Origin: Bryoerythrophyllum caledonicum
Lineage: Eukaryota > Streptophyta > Bryopsida > Pottiales > Pottiaceae
Assembly (NCBI GenBank): GCA_963971425.1
Contig: OZ020515.1
Coordinates: 17,376,291-17,440,290 of the forward strand
DNA length: 64,000 nt
Direction of reading: 5' to 3'
Of the stretch, positions 47,561-59,317 are shown piece after piece. A model generated the notes under the pieces. It was not told the origin of the DNA, ran no database searches, and saw only the letters and a list, made by a program, of their open reading frames with translations. The position numbers and the translations under genes were made by a program. Every line of letters begins with the position of its first letter. Positions within the stretch are counted from its first letter, which is position 1.

Positions 47561-50500
47561 CTATATGCTACAACTCGATACGCTCCAAGCTGATGATGCT
47601 GTAGAAGCATCAATATCGGCACTCCCAAGCTCCGACGAATCTTCTCCACTGGACTCAATGGCTTCAATGTCCATGAACTCTAAGCTCCGAAGGCACGCAG
47701 AAGTTAGGCGACTTGTATGATATTCCACTAATTTTGCTGCTAGTTGGTTAGCAATTCCTTCCGCATAGGATGGGAGTTCATAAGACTTCTGTGGGCTCGG
47801 ATAGAACTCCGGCTCACATAAAAATGGGCGATGAACTTGGTAGGTCAATGTGCCGCATCTGGAAGTGCTAAAATGTATCATGTTAAAACAAGAAAACTGG
47901 TAAGGTATGAGCAAAAAAGAAATTCCGTTTGAAAAGAAATCCTCTGAGCAAACTCACTTACTAAAACAAGATTTCTTCACAATCCTCTCGATGGCGATTG
48001 GTTCCCCGTCAATATCATCTAAATTTGTGACAAGTTCTTTGGGCTCCGCCGGAAGGACTGCGGTGTTGCAAATCAGAGGTGCGAGTAGCGCCTAATAGAT
48101 TTCGGAATCTGCCTTCAATGCCGCAATGTAGCGGTTCACTTTGCGGCAGGCACGAATGGAAGATCCTGGCAAACAAACGATAAGCGTATATATCCAAGAA
48201 CAAAGGTTCTATGTTTCAAAAAATGATCATATAAGGAATTCCAACTCAACAAACATTGTAAAAGAGTGAACTAACCTGTAGCTGCAGTGCAGTCAAGAAT
48301 AACATCTCCAGGCAAACTCGATGCTTCGATAAACATTTGAATTAAGAGAACTGATTTTTCTCATGGTCCACGCCATGGCACTGTGCCGTTCCTCAACTGC
48401 TCCTCTCATGAAACGTAATTTTGGAGAATATCGTCACGGGCCACATCCACCCCATGGCGATCAAGAGCCGGAATTGGCTGGAACAAGAAGTCCGATTTCG
48501 GCACCCCAGCCTCGCACCTCACTGCCAAGCATATCCCAAAGCGCATGGTCCGGAACAAGAAACTAGTCGCCAGTTAATTCTTTGAGAGGTAATAAATCAT
48601 ACAACTTTTGATGAAACTCAGAAGGTTGGTTTGGGGCTCGAAACTGCTGCTCAAGCTATGTTATGTAAATCAAAATATGGTCGAAGAAAAAAATTTAAGT
48701 TGGTTTAACCCGGGTTCGCTAGTTGTAATCCAAGGAATCAGTTCCTACACATGGTCTAGAAGCAAGAATTTGATAATGAAGGATACCTTGGATCAATCGC
48801 AGCTGCTCATTGATGAACCACTTTATTAATATACCCCGCGCCTAACTTGACACTATACTTCCTACCAATTGCAAACGTAAAACTCTGAAGAAAGAAACGC
48901 AAATAAAAATTAAGTCATAAAGGTATAGAGACTTACAGTTATAGATAGATTTAGAGGAGATGTAAGGTGGAGCCGGTTCATCCCCCACCACTCCTTCCGA
49001 ATTTCAAAGCCATTCGATTTGCAATAGCCAAGAATGTTTGATTTTGTGGTCAAACGAAAAGGGTGAATTATAATAATAGCACCATTGTCTTGAAGATGCT
49101 GATCGGCAAAGTCGAATACAGGCTGCAACCATTCTTTGTCATCCTAATTCCATGTAGGAACAAACGTGGGTAGCTTGGATATTCCAGGTTCGGGAAGACC
49201 TTCCGGCATATCCACAAGAATCAAATCCACACAAGGGTGGTTTGTTGCAGATCCTTTGTAATGACGGTTTTTGTCATTGGAGTGTTGTAAATGCATAGTT
49301 GAATATCAGTTAAGTAGGCCATGTTGACTACCGTGTACTAGCATACAAATAAATGTGCAAAAATTTCAAATTTTTAATGGTTGACAAAAGCATGATTACA
49401 TGGAGTTTACCTTGGAAATAAATGTTTTCAGCTCGTTGTAGGTTGGTATTAAGGTCCCTGATTCACCGAGTCCTCCAAGGAACTCGTCCAAATATGAGTT
49501 CAGTATGAATTCATCTACCTTGCTGTCATTCTCCAAAGTAGAAATCAGAATTGGGATTTGAGTGAGCTGCTCGTGGATTGAGTCTCTTTTAGTGTCCCTG
49601 GTAGAGACAGTGCGAATCTGCAAACCAGAACTTACAGTGGGGCTTCGAGTCGTGGAACTCTTACCTTCCTGCTCCCCTGTAGTATTCACCTTTTTCTTGC
49701 TCTTCTTCGAATTCTTCTCAGCTGACTTCTGCAGCTTTTCTAATTCCTTTCTTATTGCCTTCTCTTCTGCATTCTCTTTGGCCTCCTTCACTTTCTGCGC
49801 CTACCTCCGGTCCTCTTCAAGCCGCCTTTTGAGAGCCTTTGTCTTCTCATGCTCATCCTCTATGCCCTTCAAATCTTCCATTTCTTCTCCAAACTCACCT
49901 ATAGCCTCTTGTGACTTTTTCAGATCAATCTCAAAAGATGGAGTGCAGTTTGTCCCACAATGGGATACCAGGCCCTCGTAGTAAGATGAGAAGTTGCCCA
50001 GATGCGTTGCTTAGCAGCCGAGAATATGCACGTAGCCCTGGACCAATAAAACTATGTACTCAAGAAAATCGGGAGGTCTTCCTTGAAAATGGCTCTCTTC
50101 TGTAAGAGCTCATACTTGAAGTACATGTTCAAAAGAAGGCTACTCTCAGAAGGACTTAAAATTACATGCATTAAATCGCAATTCAAACAAATGATGCAAT
50201 GATAGCATCCAATATACATAAATTTAATAAAATGATATATACCTGAAAAGAACTTGTTTGACAACTAAGTCAATTCCCTTGAATCCCACAAAGTCGTCAA
50301 TCATGAGGCTGGTCAGGGCTGCCAATTCAGGGACCGAGATAAGGAAGGTGTTGAATGCGTCGTTCTTCGCTTTTCATATGGGTCTCCATTTCTCCTTATC
50401 AGCTTCAGTCACCTCTTGGGTTTCGCCATCCTCGTTAGTCACTGTCACATAGAAGACAGAAACTCCTCCACGATATCCATGCACAAACTCTTCCTCAAGC

Positions 50501-50807
50501 TTGGCAATGTCACTCTGCAATGTAGGTCTCACCATAGACATAGCTACCATTCTACAAAGAGGAATAGAGAAACGTGACGAACTAGTGCATTGCACTCTCA
50601 AGCTTGCTATAGTTGCCACTGAGTTCAACTTCTGACGTTTACGGATCTCATCCTTGTCAACTCCAAAAAGTCATCATGATCCAATGGTTCGTCTTCTTCA
50701 TTTGATAAGTCATCAATGCCTTCTACATTCCCTCCAACTTCAACATCCCCTCCAGCAACAATCGGCGGTTGATTTGCTAGAGAAGATTCTCCAGCGTTAG
50801 TGTCCAT
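47561..50807 (-). pseudogene. Broken multi-exon gene with an amino-methyltransferase-like (N6/N4 DNA methylase, beta-class order) region
   Basis: Minus strand. Start about 50807 (MDTNAGESS, acidic N-terminus); a 1-bp shift near 50640 leads into DEIRKRQKLNSVATIAS; TGA at 50375 breaks the exon that ends at 50243. A coiled-coil, Lys/Glu-rich exon ends at 49411. A catalytic-type exon reads VDLILVDMPEGLPEPG, then (after a TAG) EWLQPVFDFADQHLQ, GAIIIIHPFR and EWWGMNRL, with donor at 48937. The next part has EKSVLLIQMFIEASSLPGDV then ILDCTAATG, spliced (48276 to 48165) to GSSIRACRKVNRY and IAALKADSEI. The order of a D-x-P motif before PGDVILD..A.TGSS..A fits beta-class amino methyltransferases; the usual DPPY is changed. 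The C-terminus (47561-47880) has ELPSYAEGIANQLAAKL. At least five stops or shifts make it a pseudogene. Assignment is by motif only. Confidence 0.6.
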
Positions 50808-50859
50808 GCCTACTGGAAGCAGGAGAAGACACTCATCTATTAGTCTAGATAACAACAAA

Positions 50860-53322
50860 GTAAAATAGAATGCAATCAGTTCATGACCACATACGACAAA
50901 TATTAATTGTGTATTTTAATGATCTATGTTAATCAAAGTAAGAGTGCCAGCAACAAGCTTCGGGCTGGACTGCAATGCCTTGGACTTATGGCAGGATCAA
51001 CCAGGTAGCTATTCCTTTCCAAAGTACGGCCCCCCATTATTCCTTCACTCCTTTCATGCCATAAGTAACAACATGAAGCCCAGATTTTATTGATTGTAAC
51101 TTTGGAAGCTGACCACTATCACAGTTTCCCCCACCACTCATTGTACTCGTAACCGAGGCCAACCGGAACAACACACTCCTATTTATCATTCTTTTGTTGG
51201 ATCTTCCGGAGCAACCCTAAGACACCCCACCCTCCGTCTGACGGCCCGAATGATTTTTGCAGAATGCAACCAAGTCCAATGCTCATAATGTGGTCCCGAA
51301 GCAAGCACAACTTCGTCTTTTTCATGCATGCTTCGGGCCCGACAGTGCTGATGTGAAATCAGCACAAGCAACCATGAACTAGAAATATCACCTACCAATA
51401 GAGAAGATGAAGTTCCAAGACCAAGGGCCTTGTGCATGATAGTAAGCAATTCAAGGACGTTGCGTCGAACGTACATCGATCTTCACAGAAACTAGGCGCC
51501 TTCATTCTTTACGTAGCAATGTTGATGATTATTAACACATCAGATCTTTGGACATTCCCGATCTTCAAGAACACAGCCAATAAATGATCATACAACCAAT
51601 AGTTTGAAGGGCTTTCACAAGGATTGTATGACCTGTAATTGTATTACCTCCATAAGCTGAATCGATTCAAGTATTTAGCACAAAGCACAACGTCGTAGTT
51701 TTAGATACCAAGGACTCCGAATCTGGGTCGTCGTAACGTAGACATAGTATTGATGAGGCCAAAAGTCGTTGGCATCAGTATCTTCATTTTTTGTAGTGAT
51801 AGTGTCATCCGGTGACAGTGCTCATAATGTGGTCCCAGGGAGTGCACGTTAGAACCGCCCATTCCAGAACCAGACCAGGCACTAGTTTTTACATTCACGT
51901 ATCGGGCCCGATACTCGACCCAGAGGCTCCGATACTCGACACTACTGGTTTAGAATTCAATCAACTTCAGCTGCCCTCAGGCACGTCTCGGCGCCGAGCG
52001 ACAGTTTTCATAACGTGGTCCTAGTGAGTGCAAGTAGAACCAAGTCAATGAATTATTGCGCGCGTTCCAGAATTGAACTAGGAACTGGTCCCGGCACTTT
52101 GGAATCAGACCCGACACCATCGACTAAGGCTCCGATTCTTGAACTAGGCATCTAACGGCTTTGATCAACTACTGCTGCCCGTGTGAAGGTATCGGCCCCG
52201 AAACCAAGGCCTCAGGTTCTCAATCATGATCAACCACCTTCCTTCGCTCGACGGCTATTACTGACTTTGCACTTCGTGATCAGAAGGTTCGTGAATACCA
52301 TTACTAACTGGTCCACGAATTCACGTATCGGGCCCGATACTCAAACCACGGGCTCCGGTATTGAGATACTCAAACCTTCTGGGAATGATTTCGATCAACT
52401 TCAGCTGCCCTCAGGCATGTCTCGGGCCTGACCCTCTCTTCTCACGGCTTTCAAAACTGCCTCTAAACAACCAGGATACCAAGGCCTCAACCACCCCGCT
52501 TCGCAACTGGACTGTTACAAGACTTCGAGATCGGTGATCACGTGGTTCGTGAATACCACAACTAACAGCGTTAGACTCTCGTTTAGAACTATTCCACGGC
52601 TTCGATTAACTACTGTTGCCCGTGTGGAGGTATTGACCCCGACACCAATACCTAAGGTTCTCAATCATCATCAACCACCCCCCTTCGCCCCACAATTGTT
52701 ACAAGACTTTGCGCTTCGTGATAAGGTGGTTTGTGAATACCACTACTAATAGTATTATAATCTCGTTAGAAACCATTTACGGTGATCGTGGCCAACCTCT
52801 AAACACAGCATCACAATCTATGTGATGATAGCTCTTTAGACAGAGCTGTGTGCACGGTAGAACCGCAGTCTCCAGTACAAGACCACGAATTGGTCCATGA
52901 ATTCATGAATTGGAGCCGATACTCGAACCACAAGCTCCAATACTGAGATACTCGAACCTTCTGTTTCTGAGATACTTGATCAACTTCATCTACCCTCAAG
53001 CATGTTTCGGGCCCGACCCAATCTTCTCACGGCTCTCAAAACAGCCTTTAAACAACCAGGATATGTAGAACCGACACCATCAAAACTATGACGAATACAA
53101 CTGGCATTGCTGCCGGTGAGAGTAGTGACGGAACCGAGACAGTAAAACAGTAACATTTCTCCTTAACAAAGCTACATGCGTGCCCTCAAAAATCACGATT
53201 CAAGTTCGTTATCGTTGATTTTATTATTAATATTGCAAATGTCTTAATCTTCTGTGCATCTGCTAAACTCCTTCTTTGGTTTCAATTTCATTTTGTCTTT
53301 GTGAGGTTGCAATTTACTTAGA
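50860..53322. repeat. Diverged long tandem repeats (about 0.4-0.6 kb units)
   Basis: Recurring phrases include CAACTTCAGCTGCCCTCAGG at about 51962 and 52398 and diverged at 52981; TCGGGCCCGATACTC at about 51902 and 52328; CTCATAATGTGGTCCC at about 51280 and 51820; and AAAACNGCCTNTAAACAACCAGGATA at about 52455 and 53040. The units are rearranged rather than strictly head to tail. No gene was seen. Confidence 0.55.
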
Positions 53323-55817
53323 GTGCAATGGCCTTGGCCCTTCATTCGTGCTGATTTGCATTTTGTGCTAGTTATATTTCCACTGGGTGAAGATGGTCAT
53401 GCCATGGTCACTTCTCCACTTCTAGGTCTGAGGTTTCAATTTCGTGAAGAGTCCGTCTTTGTCGAAGAAGAGGTTTTTGACATTGCAACGGGACTAGTCT
53501 CGCATGCTATAGGTCAGTTGTCGAGTAGGAACAATGTCGGGACATTCTGGTTGCTTGAACTCGGAAAGTATCGGGCATACGGAGTCTTTGAGTCAGTTTC
53601 AGCAGCTTCCACTGAACTCCTTACTTCTCGGGAGTTTTCCACTATTCCCTAAAGGACCAAACGTCCCCCCAGGGTCAAATTGGATTTTGGGCATGTACCT
53701 ACAATTCGAAAAAAAATCCTTTTTAATTAAAATTTTTATACAAGATAGCCTCTAATAAGAGCTTTGTGGAGATATTTTTATTTTATTTTTTGGATTTCTG
53801 GTTCAAAAGTTAGTACCACTTAAAGCCAAAAGTGAGGACTCCGAGCACCTCCAAAAATTTTGACAAAAGTTTCTATTGACATCGAGATTTTTCACACATA
53901 TAAAGAATATTTCCTTCTCTGGAAATTTTAAAAAAAAATTCATGTCTTTAGTGTAAGAAGGCCTTTTATTCCAAGTCAAACATTTTCACACATTGTCGGG
54001 CAACGGGGGAAAAAGAATTCATCTTTTCTACATAAAACCTAGAGATCTTTATATTTTACACTTTTTATTTTTTCAACATCAATATGCGGTGAAAACCTTC
54101 TTATTCACTGTTTGGATTATCATTTGAATACATACGTAGTTCACAAAAAAATAAAACGTGAAATGGCTATTTTTGAACCTCCACTCTTTGCACACTTGTT
54201 TTGAATATGCTACACCCCTTTTTTACCTCTAAAAAATGGTGTGTTGAGGAAATAACATCATGCTTAGAACAATGGTAAGAGATTTAGACCTTTGTACAAT
54301 TCAAAAATTTGATACAAAGTGAAGTAAAAGTCTGTTGCTCTACTCAACGCAGGGAAGAAAATGAACCATTGTTTTGACTTTAAACACTAAACTCTATCAA
54401 TCCTTGCGGTGGATTGCAACCAAAATTTGATAGCATGTTGATATGGAAATCTATTTTAAGATCTTACGGTTGAAAATCCAAAATTCACTTTAAAATGTGA
54501 TTTTCATGTCTCTTTTTGGTAGTGGCAGTTTTGGACTGGTTTTTAGAGCGAAAGTGGTCGTGTGGCATAATTACGCTAAGGAGGTACAAAATGGGCAAAA
54601 ATAATATACTCCATAGTATGTTAGTTTTGAAGCCCTTTGTTAAATTGCTGTTGAATGCCAACCGTCCATTTTTTAGGTGTAGAGAAATCGTGGCCAACAA
54701 AATGTTAGGTGAACTGAAAATCTCTTGAACAAAGTGCTGATTTTTGGGACTTCGTGTTGTCATAACACATGTTGCTCTGTAAGTGGCCGAACCCTTTCCC
54801 AAGATGATAATACTGCATACTACAGAGACTGAAAATATACCAAAAATAATACGCAGTATATCAATTTTTTCAAGGCACCGAAAACTAGGTTTTGAAGAAA
54901 ATGATGGAAAAACATAATATTTTTTAAAACATTTTATATTCTAAGATAGATTTTTGTATGCTAAAGAAGGTTCGATAAGAATTTGGAGCAAAAATCAACG
55001 TTTAACCCCCATTTAAAGCATTTTTGACAATCAGCCCATTTTTTGCTGTTACAAGCAAATTAAAGTCTCGAATCATAAGTTTTCATTTGGAATGATTGAA
55101 AAGAACATGTTTTGCATGTAAACTGAAAGTTTTGTAGAATTGTGAACTTTTGGTCTCCCACAAGAAATATATTTGTAACATTTTTAAAACTGTGACAAGT
55201 ATACAGTAATTACAAATATACTTCTTCTCATTGAACTGTGGACCGGATTCGGTGAAAATTTATGATATGTGTGATGGCATGAAAGTCAGGAATCACATTT
55301 TGTAGACCAACATCTGAAATCCAAAGCAAATTGGGCATGTGACGCGAAGGAGCACTTGTGACATGGGAAAAACCGGTTTGTGACAGTTTATTCGTACCAC
55401 CTTAGCGTACTTATGCCCCATGGTCCTTTAGGGATTAAGACCCCAGTGCTTTCCAAAGTCGAACTAGAGCCAAGTCTTGAGACCATCTATGAGCTAAGTG
55501 ATGACTCGGACAGTGAAGACGTCCAACTTTCAATGTTAGAACCAAAGTGCACAGAGCAGTGGGCGCTATCTCTGCAAATTATACGCCAAGAGTCGACTCA
55601 ACCTATCAGCCCGTCACGCTCCAGCGAGCCGTCAAAAACTCTACCAAGTTCATTAGTCAGCGTAGTTCAGTCCTTAATGAAACTTAGTGCACGTAAGAGG
55701 TCTAAAAACGTCTTGTCCCAAATAGATTTCAATGCTATTAAACTACAACAAGTTGAATTTCTTCAACCTCAATACAATGGAAACATTGTATTTGAACTCA
55801 AGCTCAGAACTGCTTAG
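53323..55817 (+). pseudogene. Open frame of unknown function split by a 1.79-kb DNA element
   Basis: The left part, 53323-53644, encodes about 107 residues (MQWPWPFIRADL to TSREFST). The right part, 55438-55817, encodes about 126 residues (KTPVLSKVELEP to FELKLRTA). If the element 53645-55435 and one TA copy are removed, the codon at the junction becomes AAG and the frame continues, giving about 232 residues. The C-terminal half has an acidic Ser/Asp cluster (ELSDDSDSED) and a Ser-rich stretch. I do not recognise a family. The restoration of frame suggests a real ancestral coding exon; further exons are possible. Confidence 0.5.
53645..55435. mobile_element. TA-target DNA element of 1,791 bp (copy 3), inserted in an open frame
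   Basis: Terminal inverted repeats TTCCCTAAAGGACCA (left) and TGGTCCTTTAGGGAT (right), one mismatch, flanked by TA at 53643-53644 and 55436-55437. The left 190 bp match the MITE at 17610. The segment 53.85-54.48 kb matches, in reverse, the interior of copies 1 and 2. The remaining 0.9 kb has no transposase. TA target plus these ends suit a Tc1/mariner-pogo type mover. Confidence 0.82.
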
Positions 55818-56794
55818 AGGTTATCGGCTCGAACTCGAAACCATTCCACGAAGCGTTCTTGAAGATGCCTCGCACCGATGTGTTGTGCACTAGAACGCCT
55901 CACCTTGAAGGGGAAGAGGTATTTGTTTTTCTTAAATGAAAGTCAGAGGAGGAAAAAATCGAGAGATGAGGCAGGAGTAGCTCCGTAGAACCTGGTGAGG
56001 AGGGGTGTAGGTGTTAGGCGCAAACTAGACACACAAGGCAATGAGAGTTGCTGGGCCTCATTGCGAATCCCTCTGTGTACCTTGATTGTTGTTGAAAGGT
56101 GTTTTTATGATGTGGAGTATGTTGGAAGGGATTACAAGCTCTAGATCTTTTGTCATAAGTTGTTGGGATTGCAAAAATCTAGCACTAGTATGGGGGAGTA
56201 GATCTGAAGCGGGGCTCTGTGTTGGCCCAGATCTAGCACTAGATCTTGCATCACTCACGACAACCCTTACACAAACAAATCAAAATCTACGTTATCATAC
56301 CACTAGATAGAAACACCACACCCACCACCTCCTCAATCAGGATACAATCACATTACATGAAGAATGACTACTACCTACATTGCGCACAAGATCAACGCCA
56401 AGTTACAAGACACAAGCATGGAGCGAATCACTCTTCAAAATCAGCTAAGCTTGCCTTGTGTATTCTGCTCTTTAATATACCACAGTATTGTTTGTACAAA
56501 GCATGTAATGATAGGATTGTTCTAGTCGCCAAAGTCAATATCAGACACATGCCTAACCTCTGTACCAGGAAATCACACAAGACCAGCCGCAACAATAGTC
56601 CAGCGACAAAATACAAAAGATCTCGAGAAGAGCGCCGCCTCCCACAGCTAACCGCCTGGACATCACCAACAAATCCCGAAGCACCTGCAACAATCACACA
56701 TCGACATCAGGACAGCGAGATAGATACAACCACCGCCGAAGGTGCAGCATGGAGCATTCAACCCTACGACATATTACCAATCTCACCAAACAAG
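55818..56794. other. Non-coding stretch upstream of the intron-cassette array
   Basis: No convincing gene. From about 56240 the plus strand becomes poor in T and rich in A and C, which removes stop codons and creates chance frames. Confidence 0.4.
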
Positions 56795-57264
56795 GTAAGT
56801 AACAACAAACCTTACCTAGCTAATGAGTGTGCTTTCTCCTTTCCCACCAGCAGCACTTACCGCCTGTGCAGTCATACATCAAAGAGTCATGCAACAACGA
56901 GAAGAACACCGAAGTCAATAGCAAAGCAACAGAGCCCTCCGTAACAAACAATACAAGTAACGCAAGCCCCCACAGAACCAACATCGCCGGACAAGGTAAG
57001 TATCACTAATCCCCGCCTAACTAACGCTTGTGCTCTCCCTTTTTCCACCAGCAGCAGCCACAGTCTCCGGAGCAACTCATCAAGGAGCCAAGAAACAGCA
57101 AGAACCTCGAAGTCAACAGAAAAGTCAACAAAACAACACAAGAACCCTCCGCAGCAAGCAACACAGGAAACACGAACCTCCACAGAACCACCTTCACGGA
57201 ACAAGGTAAGTATCAGCAATCCCTACCTAACTAATACGTGTGCTCCACCCTTTTTCACCAATAG
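56795..57264 (+). repeat. Tandem array of exon-intron cassettes (three introns of 56-59 bp)
   Basis: Units of 201-210 bp each carry a donor in ACAAG|GTAAGTA context (56795, 56996, 57206), a branch-point-like CTAACTAA or CTAGCTAA, a pyrimidine tract, and an acceptor CACCAG or CAATAG (56850, 57051, 57264). The intervening 145- and 154-bp exon-like parts are similar to each other (CAGCA..CACAGAACCA..ACAAG). These exon lengths are not multiples of 3, so the homologous protein frame is not kept from unit to unit. A further intron-like piece may start at about 57438 (CAACAG|GTACGC) and end TTCTAG at about 57496. Confidence 0.65.
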
Positions 57265-59317
57265 CAACCACAGTCTCAGCAGCTGCACAACAACGAGCCA
57301 AGAAACAGCGAGAAGAAGAACACCGAAGCCAACTGTGAAGTCAACAAGGCAAAGCGGGAACCCTCTGCAACAAACACTACAGGAAACACATCAACAACAT
57401 GACATCAAAAAAACCTCAAGTCACCAATTGAGCAACAGGTACGCACGCAATAAAGTACGTAACTCCACCATTCCATTTGTTTCCTTCCATTCTAGAAGAC
57501 CACTAATAAATAGTTACAGGAAGCTAGGTATGACCAAGTACACGCAATGCAAAAGAAAGCAAGGCCAACCACATCAACAGAGACGAAACCCTAGCCGCCA
57601 CCACCATCTAAACGACAAATCTACAGAAAAGCAAGATCCAAACTTCCACATGAGTCATCTCAACCAACCAGCAGCAACTCAACGACTCCCTGGAGAACCT
57701 AAACGACCAAAAGACCAACTACGAAAACGTTCATCATCCACAACAACATCCATCAAACACCAGCACAAAACAAGGTATACAGTACGCCCTCACCTCACTC
57801 CCAAACCCTCTTACATTGCCCTATTGTGTAGACACCCTCTCTCCGCGCTGTGGACACAACACAACATCCAAGCAGCCTGGAGATCGTATCTGCCAGAAGA
57901 CGTGGAGCATCAGAGGAAGAGAGCGCTGCGAATAGCACATCCAACCGGGACACTCCCGGCCAGTGAAGAACAGCACGCTCCCTCCTTCTTAAACTTGTTT
58001 TTTTCTGTTTGGCTAGATTGTGGATCAAATCTCACTAACTTCATGTTGGCATGTCCATTACAGACATTCCGATACCTGCAAGGGACAACGAAGAGACGGC
58101 CCAAGTTAGAAGTCGCAACACAAGCAGTGCACGTGAAAGTGGAAGACACACAGGAGAAAGCGAATAAGACCGACCACCGGCGCACACGACAGATCCACAG
58201 GAAGCCCCGACCCAAGATCTGGGAGCAACCCCAGAGTCGAAACCTACACTACACGAAGCCAAGCATACAAGACGCAGCAGCGGAAGGCAAAAACCCAAGC
58301 AAGGATTCAAGCGGGAGGCAAGAACGCGAACCCAAGCAAGGAGCCAAGCGAGAGGCAAGAACCCGGCGACGCAGACCGTGTTCAAACAAGGAACAGTCAA
58401 CAACTCAGAGCAGGGAGGACGAACGCAAGTTTGCGCGAACCCTGCCCCGCACCAAGCTCCACACCCAGTGCCGCATCCAACTGCCCTCACAGACTGCCCA
58501 TCGCCCGAAGCTCCACCGAGTCTACAACCCGAAGAAGCAGGCGGAGCCTGTGACCACCATTGCCAGCGCCACCAGGCCGCGGGAGCTAACGAAGTCTGCG
58601 AGCCCTTTCTCTCGCTCAAGATTACACCCAACGGCCATCAATCGCCACTACTCGGCGAACGCAGAACCAGGTGCCAGCAGCGCGGAGGCTTCAAGGAACC
58701 GGCACCCAAAACCTAAAACAAGAAGTATCGGCCGCTACAGCATCTTCCGGCATCAGCACCAGGGGCCGAAGGAACCGGCGCCAAGAACAGCTGATACACA
58801 GCAGGAGGCTCCTAAACCTGAGGGCAAGCGCCAAGCCTAAGGACCGGAGGCTGTTCACCCACAACCAACAGTACAGCCCCAATCGACAAAACGTAACCGC
58901 AGCTCGCACGATAACACGCAAGATATGACCATACTTTCAGGTCAATACCTTCTCACACTGTCTTTACAGGATTTGTATCTCTGCCATCAGCTGGGTTATT
59001 GTGCAACCCCATGGTTATGTAAGCTACTCTTAAAATTTAAACGAGTTACTTGGGGAGGTGACCAATATCTTGGCACCTCCCGTGTGTGTGTATGTGCAAG
59101 GGTCAATATGTCTCACTCACAATCCCTAGGTAATAGGTTAGTCAATTGTTTATACCTCACCAATGTTATCACTTTCCACCCCTTCTTGTTAAACTTAACT
59201 TCAAAAAGCCCTCAACATATGTTGGGGGGAGAAGTTAAGAACAAGAGGATAAGGGGCATGTTTGTGACAATATGCTTCACCACCTCAATTGACACTTTCT
59301 ATCTTGCTTGCTGCAGT
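57265..59317 (+). other. T-poor region before the LINE ORF1; long frames likely spurious
   Basis: Plus-strand composition is A/C/G-rich with little T, giving a 501-codon frame at 57335-58840 that starts at GTG and is made of Lys/Arg/Gln/Pro/Thr with no domain. Possible splice sites (57773 donor-like AAG|GTATAC; 57830 GTGTAG; 58065 TTACAG; 59316 TGCTGCAG) suggest transcribed 5' leader sequence. It could be the 5' region of the LINE or a host transcript. Confidence 0.35.

Noticed and set aside
51186-51476. Short frames within the 50.9-53.3 kb repeats
   Set aside because: Units are rearranged repeats and the frames are not conserved between units.
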